From NCBI RefSeq assembly GCF_032163505.1, contig NZ_CP134147.1:462501-526500 (forward strand): 64,000 nucleotides of DNA. Direction: 5' to 3'. Source of the stretch: Streptococcus parasanguinis (GTDB taxonomy: Bacteria > Bacillota > Bacilli > Lactobacillales > Streptococcaceae). How positions within the stretch are numbered: the first letter of the stretch is position 1; every line of letters begins with the position of its first letter. Below the pieces are notes generated by a model that saw only the letters and a program-made list of their open reading frames with translations, searched no databases and was not told the origin of the DNA. Positions 45,843 to 55,677 of the stretch are shown here, in pieces. Made by a program: the position numbers and the translations under genes.

Positions 45843-47225
45843 ATGTCAAAAAAACATCATCCTGGTGAAGAAACCGAAAATGGGATGGTTCGTGGTCTGC
45901 AAAATCGGCATGTTCAGCTGATCGCTATTGCAGGAACCATCGGGACAGGACTCTTTCTTGGAGCCGGTCGTTCCCTTTCTTTGACAGGGCCCTCTATTAT
46001 TTTAGTCTATATGCTGACTGGCGCCTTCATGTACTTGATGATGCGGGCAATCGGAGAAATGCTCTATATGGACCCTGATCAACACACCTTTATCAACTTT
46101 ATCACCAAGTATATAGGAAAAGGTTGGGGTTATTTTTCAGGATGGTCCTATTGGGTCTCCTTGGTATTTTTGGGAATGGCAGAGATCACGGCTGTTTCCA
46201 ACTATGTCCAGCTTTGGTTTCCAAATTGGCCAGCCTGGCAGATTCAAATTGTCTTTTTAGCGCTTTTAAGTTGTGTAAACTTGATCGCTGTGAAGGTTTT
46301 TGGAGAGGTTGAATTCTGGTTTGGAATGATCAAGATTGTCACGATTTTAGCCCTGATCGCAACAGGGATCTTTATGGTGACGACGAATTTTGAAACACCA
46401 GCTGGACACGCTAGTTTAACCAATATTACCAGTGGTTTTCAAATGTTTCCAAATGGTTGGGTCAAGTTCGTCATGGCATTCCAAATGGTCTTCTTTGCTT
46501 ACCAAGCGATCGAGTTTGTTGGAATTACTACTTCTGAAACCGCTAATCCCCGCCAAGTATTGCCAAAAGCTATTAAAGAAATTCCAATCCGGATTGTAAT
46601 CTTTTATGTAGGAGCTTTGTTGGCGATTATGGCTATTTTCCCTTGGCAACAGCTTCCTGTCAATAAGTCACCGTTTGTAACGGTCTTTCAGATGGTAGGA
46701 ATCAAGTGGGCAGCTGGATTGATTAATTTTGTTGTACTGACAGCTGCTGCATCTTCCTTGAATTCCACCCTCTATTCAACAGGGCGTCACTTGTACCAGA
46801 TTGCAAAAGAAACACCAAACAGCAAAGTGATGAATCGTTTGAAACTGAATAGCTTATCTCGTATGGGGATTCCAAGTCGCGCGATTATTTTTTCTGCGAT
46901 TGTGGTTGCTGTTTCTGCCTTTATCAATGTCTTGCCAGGTGTCTCAGATGCCTTTGCCTTGATTACGGCATCTTCTTCTGGTGTCTACATTGCTATTTAC
47001 ATTTTGACCATGCTTGCCCATCTTAAGTACCGTAAATCGAAAGAATTTATGCCAGATGGTTTTGTCATGCCAGCCTATAAAGTGTTGAATCCATTGACCA
47101 TTGTTTTCTTCCTCTTTGTATTCGTTTGTCTCTTCTTGCAAGAATCAACATACATTGGAGCGATTGGAGCAACCATCTGGATCATTCTTTTTGGGATTTA
47201 CAGCAATTGGAAACATAGTAAATAA
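45843..47225 (+). CDS. APC-family amino-acid permease
   Basis: The 460-residue protein has about 12 membrane helices. The family motif GLQNRHVQLIAIAGTIGTGL near the N-terminus and ITTSETANPRQVLPKAIKEI place it in the AAT group (D-serine/D-alanine/glycine or proline-type permeases). The exact substrate cannot be told. It is monocistronic and followed by strong terminators. Confidence 0.9.
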   Translation: MSKKHHPGEETENGMVRGLQNRHVQLIAIAGTIGTGLFLGAGRSLSLTGPSIILVYMLTGAFMYLMMRAIGEMLYMDPDQHTFINFITKYIGKGWGYFSGWSYWVSLVFLGMAEITAVSNYVQLWFPNWPAWQIQIVFLALLSCVNLIAVKVFGEVEFWFGMIKIVTILALIATGIFMVTTNFETPAGHASLTNITSGFQMFPNGWVKFVMAFQMVFFAYQAIEFVGITTSETANPRQVLPKAIKEIPIRIVIFYVGALLAIMAIFPWQQLPVNKSPFVTVFQMVGIKWAAGLINFVVLTAAASSLNSTLYSTGRHLYQIAKETPNSKVMNRLKLNSLSRMGIPSRAIIFSAIVVAVSAFINVLPGVSDAFALITASSSGVYIAIYILTMLAHLKYRKSKEFMPDGFVMPAYKVLNPLTIVFFLFVFVCLFLQESTYIGAIGATIWIILFGIYSNWKHSK

Positions 47226-47236
47226 ACCGCAAGAGA

Positions 47237-47380
47237 GTGGGACAGAAATCGGTAATTCGTTAGAATTCGATTTCGTCGTCTCACCTCCGCACAGTTGAGT
47301 AGGGCTGTAAAAGCTGATGAAATCAGCGTAGTAGAGCCCACTCAACCACTGCGTCTTGCTCGAAAATCCAAAAATAATTG
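47237..47380 (+). repeat. Structured intergenic repeat, family C, copy 1
   Basis: The segment starts GTGGGACAGAAATCGGTAAT and holds two hairpins. The first is GAAATC-AATTC/GAATT-GATTTC (47244-47275). The second is a long one, GTTGAGT-GGGCT with AGCCC-ACTCAAC (47294-47306/47335-47346), topped by GCTGAT/ATCAGC. TGGGACA at the start can also pair with TGTCCCA in the terminator that follows, so alternative folds are possible. The first 50 bp recur at 59336-59388. Confidence 0.65.
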
Positions 47381-47412
47381 AGAGGCTAGGACTTTTGTCC
47401 CAGCCTCTTTAT
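47381..47412 (+). terminator. Terminator at the end of repeat C copy 1
   Basis: GAGGCT-GGAC and GTCC-AGCCTC pair around TTTT with one mismatch, followed by TTTATT. Confidence 0.75.
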
Positions 47413-47460
47413 TATTTCAGAGCTAGTTTCCTTTTTGTAAGAAATTTCTTGGGGGATTAG

Positions 47461-47508
47461 AAAAAAACAGAGATGGAAGAAATTATTTTTCTTCCATCTC
47501 TGTTTTTT
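47461..47508. terminator. Bidirectional terminator with an 18-bp perfect stem
   Basis: The arms at 47465-47482 and 47488-47505 are perfectly complementary with a 5-nt loop; A and T runs flank them. The right arm also encodes the last residues of the small minus-strand gene, whose stop codon is in the loop. Confidence 0.92.
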
Positions 47509-47680
47509 GTTTTTGAATAGCTTTTTTGAGCCACCAAAGTGAGCCGACTAGGATCAGGGCAGCAAGCCAAAAAATCCAAGCCTCAATAGTGGTTAGAAAA
47601 AAGTAGAGAGCGATAGCATCGACCAATAAAAGTGGGATGAGAATCTGTTTTCTTATTTTCATAAGAGTATTGTATCATAA
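47483..47680 (-). CDS. Small two-helix membrane protein, unknown function
   Basis: The 65-codon frame starts at ATG 47680 and ends TAA at 47483-47485. Its body has two hydrophobic helices (LIPLLLVDAIALYFFL and WIFWLAALILVGSLWW) and a basic, Lys/Gln-rich tail. AGGA precedes ATG closely. A second ATG at 47664 in another frame would give a more usual start, MKIRKQIL, and would join the helices only if two bases of a CTCTC run (about 47639-47645) were absent. The gene may therefore have a changed N-terminus or a frameshift. It fills part of the 587-bp gap before rsmH. Confidence 0.6.
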
Positions 47681-47797
47681 ATCCTAGAGGAAACAAGTGA
47701 AATCAAGCCTTTCTAGGTATTTTGTAGGATCCGAAAAGGGCAGATAGGATTAGTTAGTGAATTTTCTTTCAGGAGTGCATCTTGGTTCCATTTGTGG

Positions 47798-47803
47798 TAA
47801 AAT
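47798..47803 (+). promoter_or_regulatory. Extended -10 box just before rsmH
   Basis: TGTGGTAAAAT places TAAAAT 9 nt before the rsmH ATG, so the 5' leader would be 0-4 nt. No clear -35 box is seen. Confidence 0.55.
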
Positions 47804-47812
47804 AGTAAAGAT

Positions 47813-48763
47813 ATGAGTAAAGAATTTCATCATGTAACGGTTTTGCTTCATGAAACGATCGATATGCTGGATGTTAAGCCAGATGGGATCTATGTAGACG
47901 CCACATTGGGTGGGGCAGGCCACAGCGAATATTTGTTAACAAAATTAAATGAATCGGGCCATCTTTATGCCTTTGACCAAGATCAGCATGCAATTGAGAA
48001 TGCTAAGATTCGTTTAGCACCTTTTATTGAGAAAGGCATGGTGACCTTCATTAAGGATAACTTTCGTCATTTGAAGGAACGTCTAAACGAATTGGGTGTG
48101 ACTGAAATTGATGGAATCTGTTATGACCTAGGTGTCTCTAGTCCTCAGTTAGATGAACGGGAACGCGGATTTTCTTACAAGAAAGATGCGCCGTTAGACA
48201 TGCGGATGAATCAAGAAGCTTCCTTGACAGCCTATGAAGTCGTTAATAGCTACGATTACCATGATCTAGTCCGTATTTTTTTCAAATATGGAGAGGACAA
48301 ATTTTCCAAGCAAATTGCGCGGAAAATTGAGCAAGCACGAGCAATTAAACCGATTGAAACGACGACTGAATTAGCAGAGATTATTAAATCTGCTAAACCA
48401 GCTAAGGAGCTCAAGAAAAAGGGCCATCCTGCTAAACAGATTTTCCAAGCCATTCGTATCGAAGTCAATGATGAACTGGGAGCTGCAGATGAATCGATTC
48501 AGCAAGCCATGGATTTGTTGGCCCTCGATGGTCGTATTTCTGTGATTACCTTTCATTCGTTAGAGGATCGATTGACCAAACAATTGTTTAAAGAAGCTTC
48601 GACGGTTGAGGTTCCAAAGGGACTTCCCTTTATTCCAGATGATTTGAAACCAACGATGGAGTTGGTCAACAGGAAACCTATTTTGCCAAGTGATGAAGAG
48701 CTTGAGGATAATAATCGATCCCATTCAGCAAAACTACGGGTTGCTCGAAAAATACACAAGTAA
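47813..48763 (+). CDS. rsmH: 16S rRNA (cytosine1402-N4)-methyltransferase
   Basis: The 316-residue SAM enzyme (MraW) heads the division cluster. It begins [19 protein letters not shown]; the family start [10 protein letters not shown] confirms ATG 47813. [14 protein letters not shown] is the SAM loop and [18 protein letters not shown] is also conserved. No Shine-Dalgarno sequence is visible before the start. Confidence 0.96.
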   Translation: MSKEFHHVTVLLHETIDMLDVKPDGIYVDATLGGAGHSEYLLTKLNESGHLYAFDQDQHAIENAKIRLAPFIEKGMVTFIKDNFRHLKERLNELGVTEIDGICYDLGVSSPQLDERERGFSYKKDAPLDMRMNQEASLTAYEVVNSYDYHDLVRIFFKYGEDKFSKQIARKIEQARAIKPIETTTELAEIIKSAKPAKELKKKGHPAKQIFQAIRIEVNDELGAADESIQQAMDLLALDGRISVITFHSLEDRLTKQLFKEASTVEVPKGLPFIPDDLKPTMELVNRKPILPSDEELEDNNRSHSAKLRVARKIHK

Positions 48764-48774
48764 GAGGAATTGAT

Positions 48775-49110
48775 ATGGCAGCAAGAGATGAGAGAACAAG
48801 AACACAGATACTGCAAGACCGCTTTCGCCGTTTCTCTAGAGTAGAAAAGGCTTTTTATGGGTCGATTGTCCTAACAGCTGTTATTTTAGCCATTAGTATC
48901 GTCTTTATGCAGACACGGATTTTACAAGTTCAAAGTGAACTGACTGATTTGAATACGGAACTAGAAGCCAAAAAGACGGAATTGGCAGATGTTCGTCAAG
49001 AGGTCAATGAATTAACACGTTATGACCGCTTATCACAGTTGGCTAGCTCCCAAGGAATGAAGCTGCAAAAAGAAAATCGAAAAACAGTGAGTGCAAGTAG
49101 TGATGAATAA
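48775..49110 (+). CDS. ftsL: Cell-division protein FtsL
   Basis: The 111-residue bitopic protein has a basic cytoplasmic start, one membrane helix (about residues 28-46, [14 protein letters not shown]) and an extracellular Leu/Glu-rich coiled coil. It partners DivIC and DivIB/FtsQ at the septum. It lies 11 bp after rsmH and overlaps the start of pbp2X. Confidence 0.93.
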   Translation: MAARDERTRTQILQDRFRRFSRVEKAFYGSIVLTAVILAISIVFMQTRILQVQSELTDLNTELEAKKTELADVRQEVNELTRYDRLSQLASSQGMKLQKENRKTVSASSDE

Positions 49111-51385
49111 ATTCAAAAAATTTTTGATCGGGTATTCGATAAAGAAACGTCGCTTGCCGGATCAGAATCGAAAACAAGTTGGGAAAAATCTCAGTGTACT
49201 GGCGATTTTCCTCTTTTTTCTCTTTCTGATTAATTTTGCAATGATCATTGGGACTGACAAAAAATTTGGTGTGACCTTATCGGATCAAGCCAAGAAAGTC
49301 CATGAGCAGACGGTCATTGTTCCTGCAAAACGTGGAACGATCTATGATCGAAATGGAGCAGTAATTGCTGAAGATGCTACGACCTATAACGTTTATGCCG
49401 TTATTGATAAAAAGTACAAATCAGCAACCGGGAAAATCCTCTATGTAGAAGAGAGCCAATTTAAAAAAGTAGCAGAAATCTTTAAGCAGTACTTAGGGAT
49501 GGATGAGGATTACGTCATTCAACAGTTGTCGCAAAAGAAATTGAAACAGGTTTCTTTTGGCTCGAACGGAAATGGCATTACTTATAGTAATATGACGGCT
49601 ATCCGTGAGGCCATGGAAGCAGCGAAGATTGAAGGGGTTGCCTTTACAACTAGTCCAAATCGAAGCTATAAAAATGGAGTTTTTGCCTCTCAATTTATAG
49701 GGCAGGCCTCTCTTCAAGAAGATAAAGAGGGGAATAAAACCTTGAAGGGGCAATCAGGAATGGAGAAATCCCTCGATCGTATTCTCGCTGGTCAAAATGG
49801 AGTCATCACCTATGACAAAGACCGAAACGGCAATATCGTTCCTGGTTCAGATAAGGTTTCTGTCAAAACAGAAGATGGAAAAGATGTTTATACGACCATT
49901 TCGGCAGAATTGCAGACCTACCTTGAGACACGTATGGATGTTTTCCAAGAAAAAGTAAAAGGAAAGTATGTTAGTGCGACTCTTGTGAGTGCAAAAACAG
50001 GAGAGATCCTAGCGACAACGCAACGTCCTTCCTATAATGCGGATACCAAACAAGGGCTGGATCTGAAAAACTTGAAAACCTGGAATACCATCCTTTATCA
50101 AGATCAATATGAACCGGGTTCAACGATGAAGGTCATGTTATTAGCTTCGGCGATTGATCATGGAACCTTCCCAGCTTATAATGAGGTATACTACAGTAAC
50201 GAACTACAAGTAAAAGATGCGACCATCCGTGACTGGGATGTCAATATGGGACTGGCTGAAGGTCGCTATATGAATATCGCGCAGGGCTTTGCTTACTCAA
50301 GTAACGTGGGGATGACCCGCTTAGAGCAAAAGATGGGAAATGCTGTCTGGATGGACTACCTAACCCGTTTTAAATTCGGTCTTCCAACTCGTTTTGGAAT
50401 GGGAAATGAAGCTTATGGTGGTCTTCCGGGCGATAACTACGTCAGTCAGGCACAATCTGCCTTTGGTCAAGGGATTTCCGTCAGTCAAACTCAAATGTTA
50501 CGGGCCTTTAGTGCTATCGCCAATGATGGGCAAATGTTGGAGCCGAAGTTTATTAGTGCCATTTACGATAAAAAATCAGACACAGCCCGCAAATCAAAAA
50601 AAGAAGTTGTTGGAAAACCAGTTTCAGGATCAGCTGCGCAACAGACTCGAAATTATATGATCACCGTCGGAACAGATCCAGAGTATGGAACCTTGTACAG
50701 TGATGGACCTATCATTCAGGTACCCGGTCAAAACGTTGCAGTGAAATCAGGGACTGCCCAAATGGCGACAGATCAAGGATACTTGCAAGGAGAAAATGAT
50801 TATATCAACTCGGTTGTAGCGATGACACCTGCAGAAGACCCTGAATTCATCATGTATGTAACAGTCCAACAACCAGAAGTGAAATTCTCAGCCACTAGCT
50901 GGGAAGAACTGGTCAATCCTATTTTGGAAGATGCAGTTGCTTTAAAAGATGAATTGCACTTAACATCAGAGGCACCAACTTTGGATGATGTGACCAAAGA
51001 AACGACCTACAAAATCCCTTCAGTGGAAACTCTCTCTAAAGAGTTGAATCTGAAGCAAAATCTAAGCCCAGGTGCTTATTCAGAGGAATTGCGTCGCAAT
51101 TTGGTGCAACCAATTGTCCTAGGAACCGGGAAAAATATCCGCAAAATGTCTGTGGATGTAGGCTCTAAAGTCAAAGCCAATCAACAAGTATTGTTATTGA
51201 CAGAAGACTTTGATGCGGTTCCAGATATGTATGGTTGGACTAAGAAAAATGCAGACATCTTTGGAGAATGGACTGGAATTGAAATTACCTATAAAGGTAG
51301 TGGAAAGAAAGTAACCAAACAAAGTGTCAAAATGAACACCTCACTCAATAAAACCAAAAAGATTACGTTAACATTAGGAGACTAA
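49103..51385 (+). CDS. pbp2X: Penicillin-binding protein 2X
   Basis: The 760-residue septal transpeptidase has an N-terminal membrane helix (about 32-53), a dimerisation domain, the transpeptidase domain with Ser340-Thr-Met-Lys343, SSN and KSGT motifs, and two C-terminal PASTA modules. ATG 49103 overlaps the end of ftsL. The three motifs are all in the standard form with no Thr-to-Ala change next to the active-site serine. It is essential for division and a main beta-lactam target. Confidence 0.96.
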   Translation: MNKFKKFLIGYSIKKRRLPDQNRKQVGKNLSVLAIFLFFLFLINFAMIIGTDKKFGVTLSDQAKKVHEQTVIVPAKRGTIYDRNGAVIAEDATTYNVYAVIDKKYKSATGKILYVEESQFKKVAEIFKQYLGMDEDYVIQQLSQKKLKQVSFGSNGNGITYSNMTAIREAMEAAKIEGVAFTTSPNRSYKNGVFASQFIGQASLQEDKEGNKTLKGQSGMEKSLDRILAGQNGVITYDKDRNGNIVPGSDKVSVKTEDGKDVYTTISAELQTYLETRMDVFQEKVKGKYVSATLVSAKTGEILATTQRPSYNADTKQGLDLKNLKTWNTILYQDQYEPGSTMKVMLLASAIDHGTFPAYNEVYYSNELQVKDATIRDWDVNMGLAEGRYMNIAQGFAYSSNVGMTRLEQKMGNAVWMDYLTRFKFGLPTRFGMGNEAYGGLPGDNYVSQAQSAFGQGISVSQTQMLRAFSAIANDGQMLEPKFISAIYDKKSDTARKSKKEVVGKPVSGSAAQQTRNYMITVGTDPEYGTLYSDGPIIQVPGQNVAVKSGTAQMATDQGYLQGENDYINSVVAMTPAEDPEFIMYVTVQQPEVKFSATSWEELVNPILEDAVALKDELHLTSEAPTLDDVTKETTYKIPSVETLSKELNLKQNLSPGAYSEELRRNLVQPIVLGTGKNIRKMSVDVGSKVKANQQVLLLTEDFDAVPDMYGWTKKNADIFGEWTGIEITYKGSGKKVTKQSVKMNTSLNKTKKITLTLGD

Positions 51386-51386
51386 G

Positions 51387-52379
51387 ATGTATATTGCTAC
51401 GATCCTTGTATCGTTTCTATTAACAGTGGCTGCTATTCCAGCCTTTATTCGATTTTACCATCGTGCTCATATTTCTGGGCAACAAATGCATGAAGATGTG
51501 AAACAACACAAAGCGAAAGCTGGCACTCCAACAATGGGTGGAGTGGTGTTTCTCATTACAGCAGTTCTAGTCAGTTTTGTCGTTACCGTATTGACTGGAA
51601 ATTTCACGCGACCTGTTCAACTTACTCTATTTATCTTGATTCTATATGGAATTGTTGGATTTTTGGATGACTTTTTAAAGGTTTTTCGTAAGATTAATGA
51701 AGGGCTCAATCCAAAGCAAAAATTAGCTCTTCAACTCGTTGGTGGAATCATCTTCTATATTTTTTCTGAACGCCACGGTGCAGGAAGCCTTTTGAATGTC
51801 TTTGGTTACGATCTTTACTTGGGCCATTTCTACATTCTCTTTGCTTTGTTTTGGTTGGTTGGTTTTTCAAATGCCGTCAATTTGACAGATGGGATTGATG
51901 GATTAGCCAGCATTTCCGTTGCCATTAGCCTGAGTGCCTATTCCTTTATTGCCTATATGCAAGGAAAATGGGACATTCTCTTTGTCACCTTGAGTATGAT
52001 TGGGGCCTTGCTAGGATTCTTTGTCTTCAACCACAAGCCGGCTAAAATCTTTATGGGAGATGTCGGTAGTCTAGCTCTTGGAGGGATGCTTGCAGCCTTG
52101 TCAATGGCTTTGCATGTCGAGTGGACGCTGCTCTTGATTGGTCTGGTCTATGTCATTGAAACAGGTTCAGTGATGCTACAAGTGACCTATTTCAAATGGA
52201 CCAAGAAACGGTACGGGGAAGGACGTCGGATTTTCCGAATGACTCCTTTCCACCATCATTTAGAACTGGGTGGCCTTTCTGGCAATGGGCAAAACTGGTC
52301 AGAATGGAAAGTGGATGCCTTTATGTGGAGCATTGCCTTGGTGACAAGTGTCGTGACTCTAGTCCTTCTCTACCTATAA
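51387..52379 (+). CDS. mraY: Phospho-N-acetylmuramoyl-pentapeptide transferase MraY
   Basis: The 330-residue polytopic enzyme makes lipid [29 protein letters not shown] and the [12 protein letters not shown] loop are present. It starts one base after the pbp2X stop codon and ends the rsmH-ftsL-pbp2X-mraY unit. Confidence 0.97.
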   Translation: MYIATILVSFLLTVAAIPAFIRFYHRAHISGQQMHEDVKQHKAKAGTPTMGGVVFLITAVLVSFVVTVLTGNFTRPVQLTLFILILYGIVGFLDDFLKVFRKINEGLNPKQKLALQLVGGIIFYIFSERHGAGSLLNVFGYDLYLGHFYILFALFWLVGFSNAVNLTDGIDGLASISVAISLSAYSFIAYMQGKWDILFVTLSMIGALLGFFVFNHKPAKIFMGDVGSLALGGMLAALSMALHVEWTLLLIGLVYVIETGSVMLQVTYFKWTKKRYGEGRRIFRMTPFHHHLELGGLSGNGQNWSEWKVDAFMWSIALVTSVVTLVLLYL

Positions 52380-52407
52380 AACGACGGTGGGCTTGCCCAT
52401 CGTTTTT
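52378..52407 (+). terminator. Terminator after mraY
   Basis: AAACGA-GGTGGGC and GCCCATCGTTT pair with one bulge and are followed by TTTTT. Confidence 0.85.
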
Positions 52408-52478
52408 TGCTAACTCAGAAAGACTTTGCTGGTTAGGAAAAATGACTCATAAGAGAAGCAAGAAGACAGCTTTTCTGA

Positions 52479-52484
52479 TATAAT
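52479..52484 (+). promoter_or_regulatory. Extended -10 promoter of the DEAD-box helicase gene
   Basis: TGATATAAT is a consensus extended -10, about 28 nt before the start codon. No -35 box was identified. Confidence 0.6.
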
Positions 52485-52512
52485 AATAGAGATCATGAAA
52501 GGAACTGAGAAA

Positions 52513-53856
52513 ATGAAATTTACAGAGTTTAATTTTAAGCCCTATATTCAAGAGGCACTGAAAGAAATCAATTTTAGAGAAGCAACCGAAGTACAGGAAA
52601 AACTAATTCCGATTGTCCTAGCTGGAAATGATTTGGTAGGAGAGTCAAAGACTGGTTCTGGGAAAACCCATACTTTCCTCTTACCGATTTTTCAAACATT
52701 AAATGAAGACAGTGAGCAAGTTGAAGCGGTCATCACGGCTCCTAGTCGGGAGTTGGCGACGCAAATTTACCAAGCTGCTCGTCAAATCGCTAGTCATTCT
52801 GAAAAAGAGATTCGGATTGTGAATTATGTTGGAGGAACGGATAAAAGCCGTCAGATTGAAAAACTCCAGGTCAAACAACCACATATCGTGATTGGAACTC
52901 CAGGCCGGATCTACGATCTAGTTGCATCTGGTGATCTGGCTATTCATAAGGCCCATACTTTTGTGGTAGATGAGGCGGATATGACACTGGACATGGGATT
53001 CTTGTCTACCGTGGATAAGATTGCTTCAAGGCTTCCGCAACAACTGCAATTTTTAGTTTTTTCAGCCACCATTCCGCAAAAATTGCAGCCTTTCTTGAAA
53101 AAATATCTCTCAAATCCAGTCATGGAGCAGATTAAGACCAAGACGGTGATTTCAGATACCATCGATAATTGGCTAGTTTCGACCAAGGGTCGGGATAAAA
53201 ATGAGCAAATTTACCAATTGACCAAGACCTTGCAACCTTATTTGGCCATGATTTTCGTCAATACCAAAACGAGAGCAGATGATCTCCATGCCTATTTAGT
53301 GGCTCAGGGATTAAAAGTGGCGAAGATTCACGGAGATATCCCACCACGTGAACGGAAACGGATCATGAATCAGGTTAAAAATCTTGATTTTGAGTATATT
53401 GTGGCCACCGATTTGGCGGCTCGTGGAATTGATATCGAAGGGGTGAGTCATGTCATCAATGATGCTATTCCACAAGATCTTTCCTTCTTTGTTCACCGTG
53501 TTGGCCGGACAGGGCGCAATGGTCTACCAGGTGTCGCTATTACTCTTTATCAACCGAGTGATGATTCAGATATCCGTGAACTAGAAAAAATGGGAATTCG
53601 TTTCGTACCTAAAGTCTTGAAAAATGGGGTTATTGAAGATACTTATGATCGGGACAGACGGGCGAATCGTGAGAAAAAGCAAGAGAAACTCGACATCGAA
53701 ATGATTGGTCTGGTGAAGAAGAAAAAGAAAAAAATCAAACCAGGCTACAAGAAAAAAATCAAATGGGCAGTTGATGAAAAGCGGAGAAAAGCTAAGCGAG
53801 CTGAAAACCGTGCGCGTGGTCGGGCCGAACGAAAGGCCAAACGTCAAACTTTCTAA
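52513..53856 (+). CDS. DEAD-box RNA helicase
   Basis: The 447-residue helicase has Walker A SKTGSGKTHT, PSRELA, DEAD-like VDEADMTLD (DEAD as DEAD-M), SAT, and ARGIDIEG and HRVGRTGR in the second RecA domain. The last 60 residues are very Lys/Arg-rich and probably bind RNA. ATG 52513 is preferred over 52495 because AAGGA lies upstream of it and the family starts MKF. It is a CshB-like ribosome-assembly/cold-shock helicase. Confidence 0.9.
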   Translation: MKFTEFNFKPYIQEALKEINFREATEVQEKLIPIVLAGNDLVGESKTGSGKTHTFLLPIFQTLNEDSEQVEAVITAPSRELATQIYQAARQIASHSEKEIRIVNYVGGTDKSRQIEKLQVKQPHIVIGTPGRIYDLVASGDLAIHKAHTFVVDEADMTLDMGFLSTVDKIASRLPQQLQFLVFSATIPQKLQPFLKKYLSNPVMEQIKTKTVISDTIDNWLVSTKGRDKNEQIYQLTKTLQPYLAMIFVNTKTRADDLHAYLVAQGLKVAKIHGDIPPRERKRIMNQVKNLDFEYIVATDLAARGIDIEGVSHVINDAIPQDLSFFVHRVGRTGRNGLPGVAITLYQPSDDSDIRELEKMGIRFVPKVLKNGVIEDTYDRDRRANREKKQEKLDIEMIGLVKKKKKKIKPGYKKKIKWAVDEKRRKAKRAENRARGRAERKAKRQTF

Positions 53857-53941
53857 CCCCTTCTTTCAAATGTTCAGAAGAAAACATAGATTTTCTTTAT
53901 GAACTCCATAAAGAAAAACTATTAGGAACTTGTCTAAAATT

Positions 53942-53976
53942 ATGATAGACTAAATTTGAGTAGTCTATCATTTTTC
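53942..53976. terminator. Terminator after the helicase gene
   Basis: ATGATAGACTA and TAGTCTATCAT form an 11-bp stem followed by TTTTT. A second hairpin, TTTTCTTTATG/CATAAAGAAAA at 53892-53918, lies upstream without a T run. Confidence 0.9.
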
Positions 53977-53993
53977 TATTTCTGTAGCAATTT

Positions 53994-54023
53994 TTGGAAT
54001 TCCGATAGTGAATGTGATAGAAT
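53994..54023 (+). promoter_or_regulatory. Promoter of the amino-acid ABC transporter operon
   Basis: TTGGAA (53994-53999) and TAGAAT (54018-54023, with upstream TG) are separated by 18 nt. Confidence 0.6.
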
Positions 54024-54052
54024 GTTTATGTTCGAGAAAGGAAGTAACAAAA

Positions 54053-54853
54053 ATGTTTACAACTAATCTTTTAACTGCCAACTGGTATGCTGACTTTTTA
54101 AAACACGTTCCAGATAGCAAGCTGTTTAGTTTGAGAGCCGTATTGGATGCATTTCCGGCTGTCATAGGGAAATTGCCTGTGACGATTTTATTAGCCCTAG
54201 GAGGCGCATTTTTTGGGATTATTTTTGCCATGATTTTTGCTCTGGTCAAAATTAATCGTGTACGAATTCTTTACCCGATTCAAGCTGTTTTTGTCAGTTT
54301 TTTACGGGGGACTCCTTTGTTGGTTCAGTTGATGTTGACCTATTATGGGATTCCTCTTATTTTAAAAGCGATCAATCAGTCTTATGGAACAGCTTTTAAT
54401 ATTAATGCCATTCCAGCTGAGTTATTTGCAATTGTAGCTCTTGCCTTTAATGAGGCAGCTTATGCGAGTGAGACCATCCGGGCAGCCATTTTATCGGTTG
54501 ATCCTGGTGAAATTGAGGCAGCGCGTAGTCTTGGAATGACCAACCGTCAAGTTTATCGCCGGATTATTATTCCCAATGCAGCAGTCGTTGCAACTCCAAC
54601 CTTAATCAATTCTCTCATTGGCTTGACCAAGGGGACCTCGCTAGCCTTTAGTGCCAGTGTAGTTGAAATTTTTGCTCAAGCACGGATTATTGGGGGGAGC
54701 GATTTGAAGTACTTTGAACGCTTTATCACGGTATCGATTGTTTACTGGATTGTGAATATTCTCATTGAAATACTAGGCCGTCACATTGAACGTCGACTGG
54801 ATATTGAGACTCCCGTAGCAATTGATTTACCAGATCAGGAGGTCCGGATCTAA
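54053..54853 (+). CDS. Amino-acid ABC transporter permease
   Basis: The 266-residue HisM-type permease has several membrane helices and the EAA-type loop EAARSLGMTNRQVYRRIIIP. ATG 54053 is preferred over GTG 54008 because AAAGGAAG precedes it. The pair with the following ATPase suggests a polar amino-acid or cystine importer; no substrate-binding protein is encoded here. The stop codon overlaps the next start (TAATG). Confidence 0.9.
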   Translation: MFTTNLLTANWYADFLKHVPDSKLFSLRAVLDAFPAVIGKLPVTILLALGGAFFGIIFAMIFALVKINRVRILYPIQAVFVSFLRGTPLLVQLMLTYYGIPLILKAINQSYGTAFNINAIPAELFAIVALAFNEAAYASETIRAAILSVDPGEIEAARSLGMTNRQVYRRIIIPNAAVVATPTLINSLIGLTKGTSLAFSASVVEIFAQARIIGGSDLKYFERFITVSIVYWIVNILIEILGRHIERRLDIETPVAIDLPDQEVRI

Positions 54854-55596
54854 TGATTTATATTTCAGAATTATCAAAGACATTTTCAGGTCAAAAGGTT
54901 TTAAATAATCTAAGTTTGGAAATTCAAAAAGGGGAAGTCGTGGCCTTAATCGGGTCTTCGGGAGCTGGTAAATCAACCTTCTTACGCAGTTTAAACTATT
55001 TGGAAGCACCAGATAGCGGTAGAATTAAGATTGATGATTTCGAGGTTGATTTTGAGCACATTAGCCAAGATCAAATCTTAACCTTAAGAAGAAAATTGGC
55101 CATGGTGTTCCAACAGTTTAATTTGTTTGGTAGAAAAACAGCCCTTGAAAATGTGAAAGAAGGGCTCATTGTTGTGAAGGGCTTATCCGATCAAGAAGCA
55201 ATGAAAATTGCTCGAGAAGAACTAGCAAAAGTCGGTTTATCGGATCGTGAAAATCATTATCCTCGTCACCTCTCAGGTGGACAAAAACAACGGGTGGCTT
55301 TGGCCCGTGCTTTGGCCATGAAACCAGAAGTTCTTTTGCTGGATGAACCGACTTCAGCCTTGGATCCAGAATTGGTTGGAGAAGTTGAAAAATCCATTGC
55401 CAATGCGGCAAAATCAGGACAAACCATGGTACTGGTCAGCCATGATATGTCTTTTGTAGCGCAAGTAGCAGATAAGGTCTTATTTTTGGATAAAGGACGG
55501 ATTATTGAATCTGGAACACCAGAGGAAATCATGCAACATCCAAAAGAAGAACGGACAAAAGAATTCTTTGCTAGTTACAAACGGACCTATGTTTGA
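54853..55596 (+). CDS. Amino-acid ABC transporter ATPase
   Basis: The 247-residue ATPase has GSSGAGKST (Walker A), LSGGQKQRVALARAL (signature) and LLLDEPTSALDPELVG (Walker B). It is of the GlnQ/TcyC type. An extended -10 (TGATATAAT) begins within its stop codon. Confidence 0.93.
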   Translation: MIYISELSKTFSGQKVLNNLSLEIQKGEVVALIGSSGAGKSTFLRSLNYLEAPDSGRIKIDDFEVDFEHISQDQILTLRRKLAMVFQQFNLFGRKTALENVKEGLIVVKGLSDQEAMKIAREELAKVGLSDRENHYPRHLSGGQKQRVALARALAMKPEVLLLDEPTSALDPELVGEVEKSIANAAKSGQTMVLVSHDMSFVAQVADKVLFLDKGRIIESGTPEEIMQHPKEERTKEFFASYKRTYV

Positions 55597-55646
55597 TATA
55601 ATAGAGAAGAGGTAAGACTCAGCTGGCGATGCTAGCTGGGTTTGTT
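55594..55646 (+). promoter_or_regulatory. Extended -10 box and stem-loop before DUF4059 gene
   Basis: TGATATAAT (TATAAT 55597-55602) starts in the ATPase stop codon. About 15 nt downstream CTCAGCT and AGCTGGG pair, followed by TTTGTTTT. A transcript from here would meet a terminator-like hairpin almost at once. It could be a very short RNA, a leaky attenuator for the next gene, or the operon terminator. Confidence 0.5.
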
Positions 55647-55677
55647 TTCTGAAAATGTAAAAATATTTGGAGTCGTG

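Noticed and set aside
45688-45921. 77-codon frame upstream of the amino-acid permease
   Set aside because: It overlaps the DUF896 terminator, the permease promoter and the permease start in another frame, has no ribosome-binding site and an unlikely composition.
49103-51385. Mosaic, resistance-type pbp2X
   Set aside because: STMK, SSN and KSGT motifs are in standard form; mosaicism cannot be judged without relatives for comparison.
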